From CAYSFW01 sp050329935 (lineage in GTDB: Bacteria; Pseudomonadota; Gammaproteobacteria; UWMA-0217): 64,000 nt of DNA. A program made the translations under genes and the position numbers. The stretch spans positions 11,448-75,447 of the forward strand of contig JBHJOI010000065.1 in the NCBI GenBank assembly GCA_050329935.1, given 5' to 3'. The notes beneath the pieces are model-generated. The model did no database searches and was not told the DNA's origin. It worked only from the letters and a program-made list of their open reading frames with translations. Position 1 is the first letter of the stretch. The number at the start of each line of letters is the position of its first letter. Below, one piece after another: positions 9,238 to 17,519 of the stretch.

Positions 9238-9971
9238 CGCCGATTATCGATCTACTCAAGCAACACCGCTCGATTCGTCGCTTCAAGCCGGACCCCGTAT
9301 CCGCCGAAACGCTCGAAACAATTCTGAGTGCCGGCCAATGTGCCGCGACCTCCAGCTTTCTCCAAGGCACGACCGTTGTCCGGATCACCGCCCCGGTCAC
9401 ACGGCAACGCCTCGCGACGCTGGCGGGCAACCAGGCCTACGTGGCGTCCGCGCCCGAGTTTCTGGTGTTTTGCGCCGACCTCCACCGCGCCGGGCAATGC
9501 TGCGAGCGCCACGGCAAGACCGCGGTCGAAGGCTATACGGAGCAATTCATCATCGCCACAGTCGACGTCGCGCTCATGGCTCAGAGCGTGGTGTTGGCCG
9601 CGGAGTCGCTAGGTTTGGGCGCGTGCTACATCGGCGCGATACGCAACGCACCGGCCGAGGTAGCCGCGCTGCTAGAACTACCGCGCCAGGTCTATCCAGT
9701 CTTCGGACTATGCCTCGGCTATCCGGCTGAAACACCGGAAACCAAACCGCGCCTGCCGCTTGCGGTAATCGTGAAGCAGGAACGCTATAGCGACGACAAC
9801 GACGCCGCCGCGATCGCGGCCTACGACGAACACATTCGCGAGTACTACCGCAAACGCAGCGGCAACCCGAAAAATCAGGGCTGGAGCGAACAGATGGCGG
9901 GCTTGCTCGGCAAGGAATCACGGCCGCACATGCGCGCATTCCTACGCGACCAAGGGTTCGAAATGAAGTGA
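9234..9971 (+). CDS. NfsA-type FMN nitroreductase / NADPH oxidoreductase
   Basis: A 245-residue oxygen-insensitive nitroreductase of the NfsA/FRP class. It starts with the family pattern MTPIIDLLKQHRSIRRFKPDPV; Arg residues here contact FMN. Further landmarks are SSFLQGTTVVRIT, AAESLGLGACYIGAIRN and PVFGLCLGYPAETPETKPRLPL. The C-terminal YYRKRSGNPKNQGWSEQM resembles NfsA, where this region helps bind NADPH. Such enzymes reduce quinones, flavins and nitroaromatics by two electrons in the cytosol. The start overlaps the preceding stop as ATGA. Confidence 0.88.
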   Translation: MTPIIDLLKQHRSIRRFKPDPVSAETLETILSAGQCAATSSFLQGTTVVRITAPVTRQRLATLAGNQAYVASAPEFLVFCADLHRAGQCCERHGKTAVEGYTEQFIIATVDVALMAQSVVLAAESLGLGACYIGAIRNAPAEVAALLELPRQVYPVFGLCLGYPAETPETKPRLPLAVIVKQERYSDDNDAAAIAAYDEHIREYYRKRSGNPKNQGWSEQMAGLLGKESRPHMRAFLRDQGFEMK

Positions 9972-9977
9972 CAAGGG

Positions 9978-10340
9978 CTATCGGACCACGAACTCCTGTT
10001 CGCTGCGTCCCGACGCGAGCGCCGTCTTGAGCCACTTCGGTCGCGGGCCACGACCACCCCAGGTCTCCGTTGGATTGTCCGGATTGCGGTAAGCGACACC
10101 GCTCGCCTTTCGTACCGACTTCTGTTTCGCCAATTTCGCGGCTTCGTCCCGGATTTCGACATCGATGCCATAGGTCTCGGCGAGGTGACGAATCTGCTCC
10201 AGCGCGGAAAGTCGCTCGCGCTCCAGGCGCGATTTCAGCAAGCCCTGAGCCAGATCGATTAACCGGCTTAATTGCTGATTCGATAAGGGCTCGAGCGCCA
10301 CACTCAGATCATCGGGATCGAACCCAATCTCACTCACCAT
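9978..10340 (-). CDS. H-NS family nucleoid-associated DNA-binding protein
   Basis: A 120-residue H-NS/MvaT-like histone-like protein. The N-terminal half is helical and charged (oligomerisation region, with SALEQIRHLAETYGIDVE). The C-terminal half carries the diagnostic AT-hook-like DNA-binding motif YRNPDNPTETWGGRGPRPKWL. Two in-frame ATGs fit. The one at 10340 has TAGG about 10 nt upstream; the one at 10358 has no ribosome site. Such proteins silence AT-rich or foreign DNA. It is convergent with the nitroreductase gene (6 bp apart) and divergent from the carbonic anhydrase gene. Confidence 0.9.
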   Translation of the reverse strand: MVSEIGFDPDDLSVALEPLSNQQLSRLIDLAQGLLKSRLERERLSALEQIRHLAETYGIDVEIRDEAAKLAKQKSVRKASGVAYRNPDNPTETWGGRGPRPKWLKTALASGRSEQEFVVR

Positions 10341-10488
10341 CGTTGTCGTACCTACCATGGAATTCAAGCTGTTGCGTACTGGAACCGATTGCCCAGCAGT
10401 ATAAGACCGGAACGAACCTGGTACCAGCAGCCCACATTCGACACTCGATCGACGTTCCGGTCGAAAACATGTACTCAAGGGTCATTTC

Positions 10489-10516
10489 TTCACATTCCCC
10501 AATTGCTGACTAATAT
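10489..10516 (+). promoter_or_regulatory. Candidate sigma-70 promoter for the carbonic anhydrase gene
   Basis: TTCACA at 10489-10494 and TAATAT at 10511-10516 are separated by 16 bp in a comparatively AT-rich stretch of the H-NS/carbonic anhydrase divergent region. It would give a leader of roughly 70 nt. Inferred from similarity to the consensus only. Confidence 0.35.
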
Positions 10517-10592
10517 TCAAGTGAACCGGACTCAAGACCTATCCGGATACAAAACCAATATATCCCACGCACCACAGAGGAGCTTGCTACTG

Positions 10593-11174
10593 ATGAGCCA
10601 AATCCTGAACGAGGTATTGGCCGCGAACGCGGAATATGCCGCCAATTTCGGCGACAAAGGCACACTACCGATGCCCCCCGGAAGGCATTTCGCAATCCTG
10701 ACCTGCATGGACGCGCGCCTCGATCCGGCAAAATACGCCGGACTCGCCGAAGGCGACGCACACGTCATTCGCAACGCGGGCGGTCGCGCCAGCGACGACG
10801 CCATCCGGTCATTGGTCATTTCCTACAAATTGCTCGGCACGCGAGAATGGTTCGTCGTCCACCATACCGACTGTGGCATGGAGACGTTCACCGACAGCAT
10901 CATGCGCAACCTACTCGCCCAAAGCTTGAAGACTGCGACGATCGACGAGAACGGCTGGCGCGATACCGGCGCCGGACCGGGATCCACCGAAGGCGACTAC
11001 GTTGACTGGTTGACGATTTCCAACAACGCCCAAAGCGTGGTGGACGACGTGACGCGCATTCGAAGACACCCACTGGTGCCCGGCGATATTCCGATCCATG
11101 GTTACGTGTATGACGTGCGCAGCGGCAAACTGATCGAGATTCCTGAAGCCACCGTGGCCGGCAAGGCCATGTAG
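10593..11174 (+). CDS. Beta-class carbonic anhydrase
   Basis: A 193-residue beta-carbonic anhydrase interconverting CO2 and bicarbonate. Zinc ligands and the Asp-Arg dyad are visible: Cys, Asp and Arg in TCMDARLD, and His plus Cys in VHHTDCGM. NAGGRASDDAIRSLVIS is also typical. It is the small, compact form seen in many bacteria, without transit or membrane segments. The ATG at 10593 follows AGAGGAG by 10 nt, which decides the start over the longer open frame. A perfect 10-bp stem hairpin lies 8 nt after the stop. Confidence 0.92.
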   Translation: MSQILNEVLAANAEYAANFGDKGTLPMPPGRHFAILTCMDARLDPAKYAGLAEGDAHVIRNAGGRASDDAIRSLVISYKLLGTREWFVVHHTDCGMETFTDSIMRNLLAQSLKTATIDENGWRDTGAGPGSTEGDYVDWLTISNNAQSVVDDVTRIRRHPLVPGDIPIHGYVYDVRSGKLIEIPEATVAGKAM

Positions 11175-11599
11175 CCAACATCGTCACCGAGGCCGTTGCC
11201 GCGACCTCGGTGACCCTTGCCTCCGCGACCATTGCTGGCACGCCCAGCCCCGCACTTGATCAGCGCCCCACTTTCATGGCAAGCACGCATCCGCCCCCAA
11301 GGGTGAACACCGCGCCGGCCGAGCCCCCTCCCCGCAAACCGCGCCAGCTACGCAAACAGTCACTGCCGAAACTTTTTTACGGTCTGAAGGTCTTCTATTC
11401 AGTCGAAAAAGGATCCGCACGCTAAGCGCTTCTCCACGGCGTTGGCAACGCCCGACCGGCAGCCAGCGCTGACGATCCCTTGTCGGTCGTCGAACGGTCG
11501 TAAAGCTCCATCGCCGTTCGTGGGACACACAAGCGCGAAGCCCTCAAACGCCTAGGCAGCGGAGCGCGTCTGCAGAACAAATAATCGGGGAGATCCCAA
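11175..11599. other. Gene-poor stretch with a 10-bp perfect hairpin
   Basis: No convincing gene. A perfect inverted repeat, GTCACCGAGG at 11183-11192 and CCTCGGTGAC at 11205-11214, follows the carbonic anhydrase stop. It has no U-tract, so it may act as a 3'-end stabiliser or weak terminator. A plus-strand frame at 11277-11425 encodes 49 Pro/Lys/Arg-rich residues but has no family resemblance. GGGGAG at 11587-11592 is the ribosome site of the next gene. Confidence 0.5.
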
Positions 11600-12358
11600 A
11601 TGAATACCGTATCCGCGCCTGGAATCGCCGCACTGGCACTCGTAGCGCTTCTATCCACTGGATGCGACAACGGGTCGTCAACAACCCTGACGCAAAACCT
11701 CGCGACCACGAGCGCGCCCACTCCGATCGCCCCGAGTCCGGCCGCGACCAATGCCGCGCTTACGATTGATGGCACAGGCGGCACTTCCGTCAACCCGATT
11801 CCGCTGGCTGCGGCGCTTGAGGCATTCCCGATGGGCGAAATCACGCTCGCCGAACGCGCGGGCGTGATTTTTTTACGCGAGGAAGAAAAGCTCGCAGCGG
11901 ACCTCCTCGCATTCGCCGCCTCGCGCTGGGGCGACCCGCTGTTCGCCGGCATGACGGTAGCCGAGCGATCAAACAGTGACGCCGTCAAGCTGCTGATGAC
12001 CCGCCATGGCATTTACGATCCCGCTGCGGGCAAGGCGACCGGTGTCTTTGAGGACCGCGGCCTGCAAACCCTATTCGACGCACTGCGAGCGCGGGTCGAA
12101 CTGAGTTTGATCGACGCACTGCTCGTCTCGGCCGAGGTCGCCGAAATCAGTCTCGTCGACCTCGCGTCGCATACCGCGAACGTGAGCGACAACCCCGACA
12201 TCCTTAGGGTATACGAGCTCCTGACCCTCAGCGCGCGCAATCACTTGCGCGCCTACCTGGCAAGCTTGCGCCAGCACGGCCTCGACTATAAAGCGCAGTA
12301 CCTGACTTCGGCGGCGCTGGCGGCGATTTCCACCAGCGCTTTTGAATCCGGCAACTGA
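11600..12358 (+). CDS. DUF2202-like ferritin-fold lipoprotein
   Basis: A 252-residue protein with a lipoprotein signal: hydrophobic stretch then LLSTGC, the lipobox Cys at residue 22. A Ser/Thr/Pro/Ala linker to about residue 65 leads into an all-helical domain. That domain matches the DUF2202 pattern: ERAGVIFLREEEKLAADLL, then AERSNSDAVKLLMTRHGIYDP, and a terminal NHLRAYLASLRQHGLDY. The spaced Glu/His residues resemble a ferritin-like di-metal site. The function of the family is unknown; attachment to a periplasm-facing membrane is inferred from the lipobox. A good GGGGAG ribosome site precedes the ATG. Confidence 0.85.
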   Translation: MNTVSAPGIAALALVALLSTGCDNGSSTTLTQNLATTSAPTPIAPSPAATNAALTIDGTGGTSVNPIPLAAALEAFPMGEITLAERAGVIFLREEEKLAADLLAFAASRWGDPLFAGMTVAERSNSDAVKLLMTRHGIYDPAAGKATGVFEDRGLQTLFDALRARVELSLIDALLVSAEVAEISLVDLASHTANVSDNPDILRVYELLTLSARNHLRAYLASLRQHGLDYKAQYLTSAALAAISTSAFESGN

Positions 12359-12725
12359 CGGCACGCGCCGATCGAACCGCGTGCACCAGAGCCCGATGTC
12401 TTCGTGTGTCGCACAATCGCTCGGACGCATCCGCCTTGTCGTATACCTATCGTAATAGGACTCATGACGGATACCCGTGATTGACTAAGTTCATTAATCT
12501 TTGCCTCAGCCACGCTAGAAACGGACCACGAAGGGTCTGAATAGTGGCGTTAGGAGACGCTAGAAAGCTCGAAGCTATGCGGTCGTGCCCATCGAATCGG
12601 CCGCGACCAAACGCCACCACAAGGCGTTGAGCCCTGCGCACACGATCATTCGCGCGGAGATAACTCGCGCGAGGGCATCTTCGAGATCTGACTTAGTTTA
12701 TTGTTTATTTAATCAGGAGGTCACA
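12359..12725. other. Intergenic leader region of the small-protein gene
   Basis: No gene seen. The last 40 bp (12690-12714) are markedly AT-rich against the GC-rich background and end in a perfect AGGAGGT ribosome site at 12715-12721, implying strong translation of the small protein that follows. The motif ACGCTAGAAA occurs twice, near 12512 and 12558, as an imperfect direct repeat of unknown meaning. Confidence 0.45.
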
Positions 12726-12950
12726 ATGGGTAGTGAACTTAGCGGCGCCATCAGCTCCGCCGAAAGCAACTTCAGCGCAATGCTGTCGTCGCAAACGCAA
12801 ATGCAAAATGCCGCGATGAACTTTCAGATGCAATCCACCGTCGAAAAGATGAAGTTCGATACGACGAAAAGCGGTATCGAGCGCATCGCGAGTGTCGCGG
12901 AATCCATGTCCACGATGACGGATCAACAGTCGCAGCAGATTGCTCGGTAA
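12726..12950 (+). CDS. Small helical protein, 74 residues, paralogue of the 13372 gene
   Basis: Unrecognised family. The protein is almost entirely helical, rich in Ser, Gln, Met and Glu, and has no Cys, no signal peptide and no membrane segment. The central EKMKFDTTKSGIERI motif is repeated in the neighbouring protein: a gapless alignment of residues 1-74 of both gives 28 identities, 20 of them in the last 40 positions. A perfect AGGAGGT site 4 nt before the ATG and a strong terminator 36 nt after the stop suggest abundant expression as a single-gene unit. Size and composition loosely recall filament or needle subunits, which is speculation. Confidence 0.75.
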   Translation: MGSELSGAISSAESNFSAMLSSQTQMQNAAMNFQMQSTVEKMKFDTTKSGIERIASVAESMSTMTDQQSQQIAR

Positions 12951-13371
12951 TTCAACTGCAGGCGATTGAAAATAGGTGGCGACGTTCCCGCGGTACCATT
13001 TGGTGCCGCGGGCGTGTTTTTTAGAGAAGTTCTCGTCGTATGCGCGAGCGGGAAAAAGCTCAAGGGCGCCCAGCGCGACCTGAACAGCGGCCGATCTCGG
13101 AAGTAACGGGAAGCCGACCCGGGTGAAGCCAGCGGTGCGATGGGCGAGGAGCGCCCGCCGCGCTCGCAACATGGCGCCCATGTGCCCCGGTGGCTAGCGC
13201 GCTTCCTTGGGAGGCCGTAGGTAACCGGATGACCGATGGTCGCGCGAGCGTTCTCGTTACGCATGCGCAATGAGCTCCAGGAGGGAGCGGAGTTTTTGGC
13301 ATCGGGATTCGTCGCGGATTGGCGGGGCCTTTTCGCCGGAAATGCGTGTCAAGACTAACCGGACCCAGTCT
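12951..13371. other. Spacer between the two paralogous small-protein genes
   Basis: Apart from the terminator at 12987-13022 no feature is supported. Open frames on the minus strand here translate into low-complexity Arg/Pro/Ala-rich sequence and look like composition artefacts. Confidence 0.4.
12987..13022 (+). terminator. Rho-independent terminator of the 74-residue protein gene
   Basis: An 11-bp GC-rich stem (CCCGCGGTACC pairing with GGTGCCGCGGG, one G-U wobble) with an ATTT loop is followed by CG then TGTTTTTT. It lies 36 nt beyond the stop codon. Confidence 0.85.
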
Positions 13372-13620
13372 ATGAGTATCAATTTGCGAACAGCGCAGTG
13401 CGTCGCGCTAGAGAATTTTCGACAACTCATCGCAACACAAGCGGAATTGCACTGTGCCGAGCTGTGCCATGAGATGCGCTCATCCACCGAGAAAATGCGG
13501 TACGAAACCTCGCGCTCCGGCTTTGAACGCATCGACAGCGTAAGATACTCCGCCGCGTTGATGATCGACGCGCAGTCACGCATGATTGCCGCGACCCGGC
13601 AAGGCCATCGCGATCCTTAG
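13372..13620 (+). CDS. Small helical protein, 82 residues, paralogue of the 12726 gene
   Basis: Unrecognised. From the ATG at 13372 it aligns without gaps to the 74-residue neighbour, sharing M1, L5, A8, A12, N15, F16, Q23, A29 and then a dense block: EKM, T, SG, ERI, SV, S, M, D, QS, IA. That colinearity is what fixes this start among several in-frame ATGs. It differs in having three Cys (positions 10, 28, 32) and a short basic tail TRQGHRDP. The ribosome site is weak, unlike its neighbour. It may be a diverged, less expressed duplicate. Confidence 0.65.
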   Translation: MSINLRTAQCVALENFRQLIATQAELHCAELCHEMRSSTEKMRYETSRSGFERIDSVRYSAALMIDAQSRMIAATRQGHRDP

Positions 13621-13789
13621 CCTGAACTGGCGCGAATCGGCTCGGGCCGGCGCGACATCCACGTAACCGTCAAGCGCCACTCAACGTCGACGACTACCCG
13701 ACAGCGCGCCTCGCTTCGATGCGCGAATCAAGAAGTTTGCCGCAGCGGGCGGCGCGCCGGCGTCAAGATCTCCGCGCGGCATCGCCCCA

Positions 13790-15082
13790 TCACGAGAACG
13801 GATGCGTCAGCACAATAGTCTCCTCGCGGTCAGGACCAGTCGAGATAATCTCGATCGGTACTTCCACGATCTCTTCGATGCGCTTGAGATACCGTTTAGC
13901 ATTCTCCGGCAAGTCGTCATAGCGCCGAATTCCAACCGTGGATTGCTGCCAACCCGGAAGCTCCTCGTAAATCGGCTCCAGCGCGTCGTAGTCCTCGATA
14001 CGCGACGGCGGCGCATCACAGCTCCCGCCATCGCACCGATAGCCCACGCACAAGCGAAGCGTCTCCAAACCGTCTAGCACATCTAGCTTGGTGATGCACA
14101 GCGCGCTCAGGCTGTTGATAATCGCCGCTCGACGTAGAATGACCGCATCAAACCAGCCACAGCGACGCGCGCGGCCGGTGGTAGTGCCGACCTCATGGCC
14201 GACCCGAGCCAGGTGCTCGCCCATTGCGTCGAACAGCTCGGTGGGGAACGGACCGGCGCCAACGCGAGTCGTATACGCCTTGGTGATACCAATCACATGA
14301 TCCAGCATCAGGGGGCCAACTCCGGAGCCCGTGCAAGCGCCGCCCGCAGTCGTGTTGGACGAGGTCACGAAGGGATAGGTACCATGATCGATGTCGAGCA
14401 GTGTGCCCTGAGCGCCTTCGAACAAGACGTTGGCACCAAGCTTCTTGAGTTCCGCGAGCCGGCCCGTCACGTCAATCGTCAACGGCTCAAGCACCTCAAC
14501 ATACGACATGGCTTGTTCGAGCGTCGCCTGAAAGTCGACGGGTTCTTCCTTGAAATAGTGTTTCAACGCGAAATTGTGGTACTCCAATACCTCGCCCAAT
14601 TTCGTGGCGAACCGCTCGCGATGGAACAGATCGTTGAGGCGCAACCCGCGGCGCGAGATTTTGTCCTCGTAGGCCGGCCCAATGCCTCGCCCCGTGGTGC
14701 CGATAGCGGATTTGCCGCGAGCACGCTCGCGCGCATGATCGAGGCGCACGTGGTAAGGCAGTATAAGCTGGCAGGCACCCGAAATACGCAGCCTTTCGGC
14801 GACCGGAACACCCGAGTCCACAAGTTTACCCATTTCGGCCAGCAACGCGTCGGGCGCTAGCACCACCCCGTTGCCAATCAGGCATTCGACACCGTCCCGC
14901 AGGATGCCGGACGGAATGAGATGTAGCGCTGTTTTCTTACCCTCGATGACGATGGTATGCCCGGCATTGTGACCGCCTTGGAATCGAACCACCGCTTGCG
15001 CACGATCGGTCAACAAGTCGACCACCTTGCCTTTGCCCTCGTCACCCCATTGGCTGCCGAGAATCACCACGAACTTACCCAT
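13790..15082 (-). CDS. purA: Adenylosuccinate synthetase
   Basis: A 430-residue enzyme joining IMP and aspartate with GTP hydrolysis in the first step of AMP synthesis. It opens MGKFVVILGSQWGDEGKGK (P-loop and catalytic Asp), with FQGGHNAGHT, TTGRGIGPAYEDK, FEGAQGTLLDIDHGTYPFVT and TTTGRARRCGWFDAV. The ATG at 15082 begins 2 nt after the hisZ stop and was chosen over an upstream in-frame start because it gives the standard N-terminus. Last gene of the superoperon. Confidence 0.96.
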   Translation of the reverse strand: MGKFVVILGSQWGDEGKGKVVDLLTDRAQAVVRFQGGHNAGHTIVIEGKKTALHLIPSGILRDGVECLIGNGVVLAPDALLAEMGKLVDSGVPVAERLRISGACQLILPYHVRLDHARERARGKSAIGTTGRGIGPAYEDKISRRGLRLNDLFHRERFATKLGEVLEYHNFALKHYFKEEPVDFQATLEQAMSYVEVLEPLTIDVTGRLAELKKLGANVLFEGAQGTLLDIDHGTYPFVTSSNTTAGGACTGSGVGPLMLDHVIGITKAYTTRVGAGPFPTELFDAMGEHLARVGHEVGTTTGRARRCGWFDAVILRRAAIINSLSALCITKLDVLDGLETLRLCVGYRCDGGSCDAPPSRIEDYDALEPIYEELPGWQQSTVGIRRYDDLPENAKRYLKRIEEIVEVPIEIISTGPDREETIVLTHPFS

Positions 15083-15084
15083 CG

Positions 15085-16260
15085 TCACAGAGTCTCCACG
15101 TTCCATTCAGCATTTCGTTGTACCAGCTGGAAGTCGCAACCGAGCGCGCGAGCATCCGCTTGTTGCCCCGCAAGGGCTCGAAGGACAATCTCACCGTTGA
15201 CGCGCAGTGCACGCACCATCGCCGGGTCGGCATTCGCGGGCGCGAAAATCCGGCGCGGCGTGGTCACGAACGCATCGGGCGCCAGCCGTAGCAAAGTACC
15301 CAGATCGGCACTGAAACCCACCGCCGCGCGGTCGCGCCCGAAATCCTTTCCCAGCCCATCGTAACGCCCACCGCGCGCGATCTCCTGCCCCTGCCCGGGG
15401 ACGTAAAGCGCGAACACGACTCCGTTCTCGTAGTCGTAGCCGCGCAATTCAGCCAGATCGATATTGATCTCGATGGCGGGAAAGGCCTCGCGCACCAGTG
15501 TCGCCAAGGTGTCCAGCGTATCAAGTGCAGCGACGACCTCAGTGCCGATACCGTGCAACACCTTCCGCGCCTCCGCGAATACCGCGGCACCGCCATGGAG
15601 ATGGGCCAATGCGCCGAGCGCATGCCGAGACTCCGCCGAGAGATCCAATCCGTCCAGCAAGCTTGCGATTTCGGGCTCGGCCTTGCGCTGCAACATGTCG
15701 AACAAGCGCTCTTCGGTCTCCCCGTCCAGAGCTGCGCGCGCCGTCAACGCACGAAAGATTCCGATATGTCCGAGATCGAGGTGTAACGGCCCGATTGCGA
15801 ACCGTGCGCAGGTCTCCAGCATCAGGTGCAGGATTTCAGCTTCGCTGTCGAGCCCACCGTGCCCGTAAAGCTCGGCCCCGACTTGGAGTGGGCAGCGAGA
15901 GCCGCCAAATCCATCGCTGCGCGATTTAAGCACCGTATCGATGTAACACAGCCGCGTCGGTGCGTCGCGCCGGAGTCGGTGCGCGTCGATCCTTGCTACC
16001 TGGGGGGTCATATCGGCGCGTACGCCCATGAGACGCCCTGAGAGCTGGTCGGTGAGCTTGAAGGTCTGCAAGTCCAGATCAGGCCCCGTTCCGGTTAACA
16101 GGGACTCCAGATACTCAATCAACGGCGGCACCACCAACTCGTAACCCCAGCTGCGATAAAGGTCGAGCAGACAGCGGCGCGCGCCTTCTAGTCGCGATGC
16201 CTCTTCCGGTAGGATTTCCTCGATGCCCTCGGGCAACAGCCAACGGTCGTTCGAACTCAT
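15085..16260 (-). CDS. hisZ: ATP phosphoribosyltransferase regulatory subunit HisZ
   Basis: A 391-residue paralogue of histidyl-tRNA synthetase lacking the anticodon domain. HisRS-like motifs remain: LLPEGIEEILPEEA, RADMTPQVARIDAHRL, QVGAELYGHGGLDSEAEIL and RGYDYENGVVFALYVPG. HisZ forms a hetero-octamer with short-form HisG, restoring activity and histidine feedback, and the HisG in this window is the short form. The location between the hfl genes and purA matches Pseudomonas. Confidence 0.94.
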   Translation of the reverse strand: MSSNDRWLLPEGIEEILPEEASRLEGARRCLLDLYRSWGYELVVPPLIEYLESLLTGTGPDLDLQTFKLTDQLSGRLMGVRADMTPQVARIDAHRLRRDAPTRLCYIDTVLKSRSDGFGGSRCPLQVGAELYGHGGLDSEAEILHLMLETCARFAIGPLHLDLGHIGIFRALTARAALDGETEERLFDMLQRKAEPEIASLLDGLDLSAESRHALGALAHLHGGAAVFAEARKVLHGIGTEVVAALDTLDTLATLVREAFPAIEINIDLAELRGYDYENGVVFALYVPGQGQEIARGGRYDGLGKDFGRDRAAVGFSADLGTLLRLAPDAFVTTPRRIFAPANADPAMVRALRVNGEIVLRALAGQQADARALGCDFQLVQRNAEWNVETL

Positions 16261-16443
16261 GCGATGCGGTGTCGATTGGATGCAGCGTGATCAGCGATTG
16301 CTTGGCTTGAAAGTCAACGCCGTCGCGGAGTTTACAGGGCCGGCAAGGAAAATCCGAGTCGTTTTTGTGCTGTTCGCTCAATCTGAGCGCGACGCCTTCG
16401 AGGCACGCCGACCACGATCAACGCACAAGGCTGACGGAGCGCC

Positions 16444-16635
16444 TCAGCCTCGCACCCAGTAAAGGAGAACCAGGCCGACCAACATGCTGAACAAGCCAAT
16501 CGCTCTCAAGGTCCGCTCGGGTGCATCCAGCGCTTGCTGCAAGGCACGCTTGTACCGGTCCGGCGCGATGAACGGCATCAAGCCCTCAAAAACCAGCAGC
16601 AGGGCAATCGCCGCGCCAAGGTCGGTCCAACTCAT
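16444..16635 (-). CDS. DUF2065 (YjeT-like) small membrane protein
   Basis: A 63-residue protein with two membrane segments: DLGAAIALLLVFEGLMPFI and LRAIGLFSMLVGLVLLYWV, joined by the family motif APDRYKRALQQALDAPERTLR. It sits just downstream of hflC, as in E. coli and Pseudomonas, 23 bp after the hflC stop. Function unknown; conserved association with HflKC suggests a membrane accessory role. Confidence 0.88.
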   Translation of the reverse strand: MSWTDLGAAIALLLVFEGLMPFIAPDRYKRALQQALDAPERTLRAIGLFSMLVGLVLLYWVRG

Positions 16636-16658
16636 TGGCGCAGCTCCGCGAGCCCTGG

Positions 16659-17519
16659 TTACCGGACGCCCGGTTGATTGAAGTAATTAAAGAACTCCGA
16701 ATCGGGCTGTAGCACCATTACGTCCGACTTGTCGCGAAACGCGGTTCGATAGGCCTCGAGCGAGCGATAGAAGTCATAGAATTCGGGACTCGCGCCATAG
16801 GCGCCGGCGTAAATTTCCGCCGCCCGAGCCTCACCAGCACCGCGCAGCTCCTGCGCTTGGCGATAGGCATCGGCGACGATGACGGAACGTTGCTTATCGG
16901 CCGCGGCCCGCAGCCGTTCAGCAGCCTCCTGCCCTTGCGCGCGCAATTCTTTCGCGATTCTGGCGCGCTCGGCACGCATGCGCTCGTAAACCGATCCGCT
17001 GACCTCGTCCGGCAGGTCGATCCGACTGATGCGCACATCGACCACATCAATACCAAGGTCGCGCGCGATCGCGGTTGAATTCGCCATGATCGAGCGCATG
17101 ATCTCACTGCGCTCGCCAGATACGGCCTCTTGTATGGTGCGAACCGCGAATTCGTTACGCAGGCCGTCCTTGATGATCTGCGCCAACCGATTCTGCGCGT
17201 TGCGCTCGTTGCCACGCGTCGAACGATAGTATTGTCCCACTTCGTCGATACGCCATTTGACATAGAAACTGACCGACACGTTTTTCTTTTCGCTGGTCAG
17301 AAACCGCTCTGGCTGCGAATCGAGCGTCAGAATTCGCCCATCGAACTTACTGACGCTGTTCAGAAACGGCACCTTGAAATGCAGACCCGGCGTTACATTG
17401 TCGTTCTTGATCTCCCCGAGGAAGAAGAGTAGCGCCTTCTCGCGCTCATCGACGGTGTAAGCAGCCATCGACAACAGCACACCGATCGCGACGACGATCC
17501 CAATGATTATCCTAGACAT
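16659..17519 (-). CDS. hflC: HflC, FtsH-regulating SPFH membrane protein
   Basis: A 286-residue SPFH/prohibitin-family protein. One N-terminal membrane segment (IIIGIVVAIGVLLSMAAYTV) precedes the SPFH domain with FKVPFLNSVSKFDGRILTLD and a long coiled coil rich in Glu/Arg/Ala (RAERARIAKELRAQGQEAAERL). With HflK it forms a periplasmic cage around the FtsH protease. The start shares one base with the hflK stop (TAATG), so translation is coupled. Confidence 0.95.
   Translation of the reverse strand: MSRIIIGIVVAIGVLLSMAAYTVDEREKALLFFLGEIKNDNVTPGLHFKVPFLNSVSKFDGRILTLDSQPERFLTSEKKNVSVSFYVKWRIDEVGQYYRSTRGNERNAQNRLAQIIKDGLRNEFAVRTIQEAVSGERSEIMRSIMANSTAIARDLGIDVVDVRISRIDLPDEVSGSVYERMRAERARIAKELRAQGQEAAERLRAAADKQRSVIVADAYRQAQELRGAGEARAAEIYAGAYGASPEFYDFYRSLEAYRTAFRDKSDVMVLQPDSEFFNYFNQPGVR

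Noticed and set aside
12705..13181. 158-codon minus-strand frame across the first small-protein gene and its terminator
   Set aside because: It runs through a strong terminator and is antisense to a gene with a perfect ribosome site and a paralogue; composition is low-complexity.
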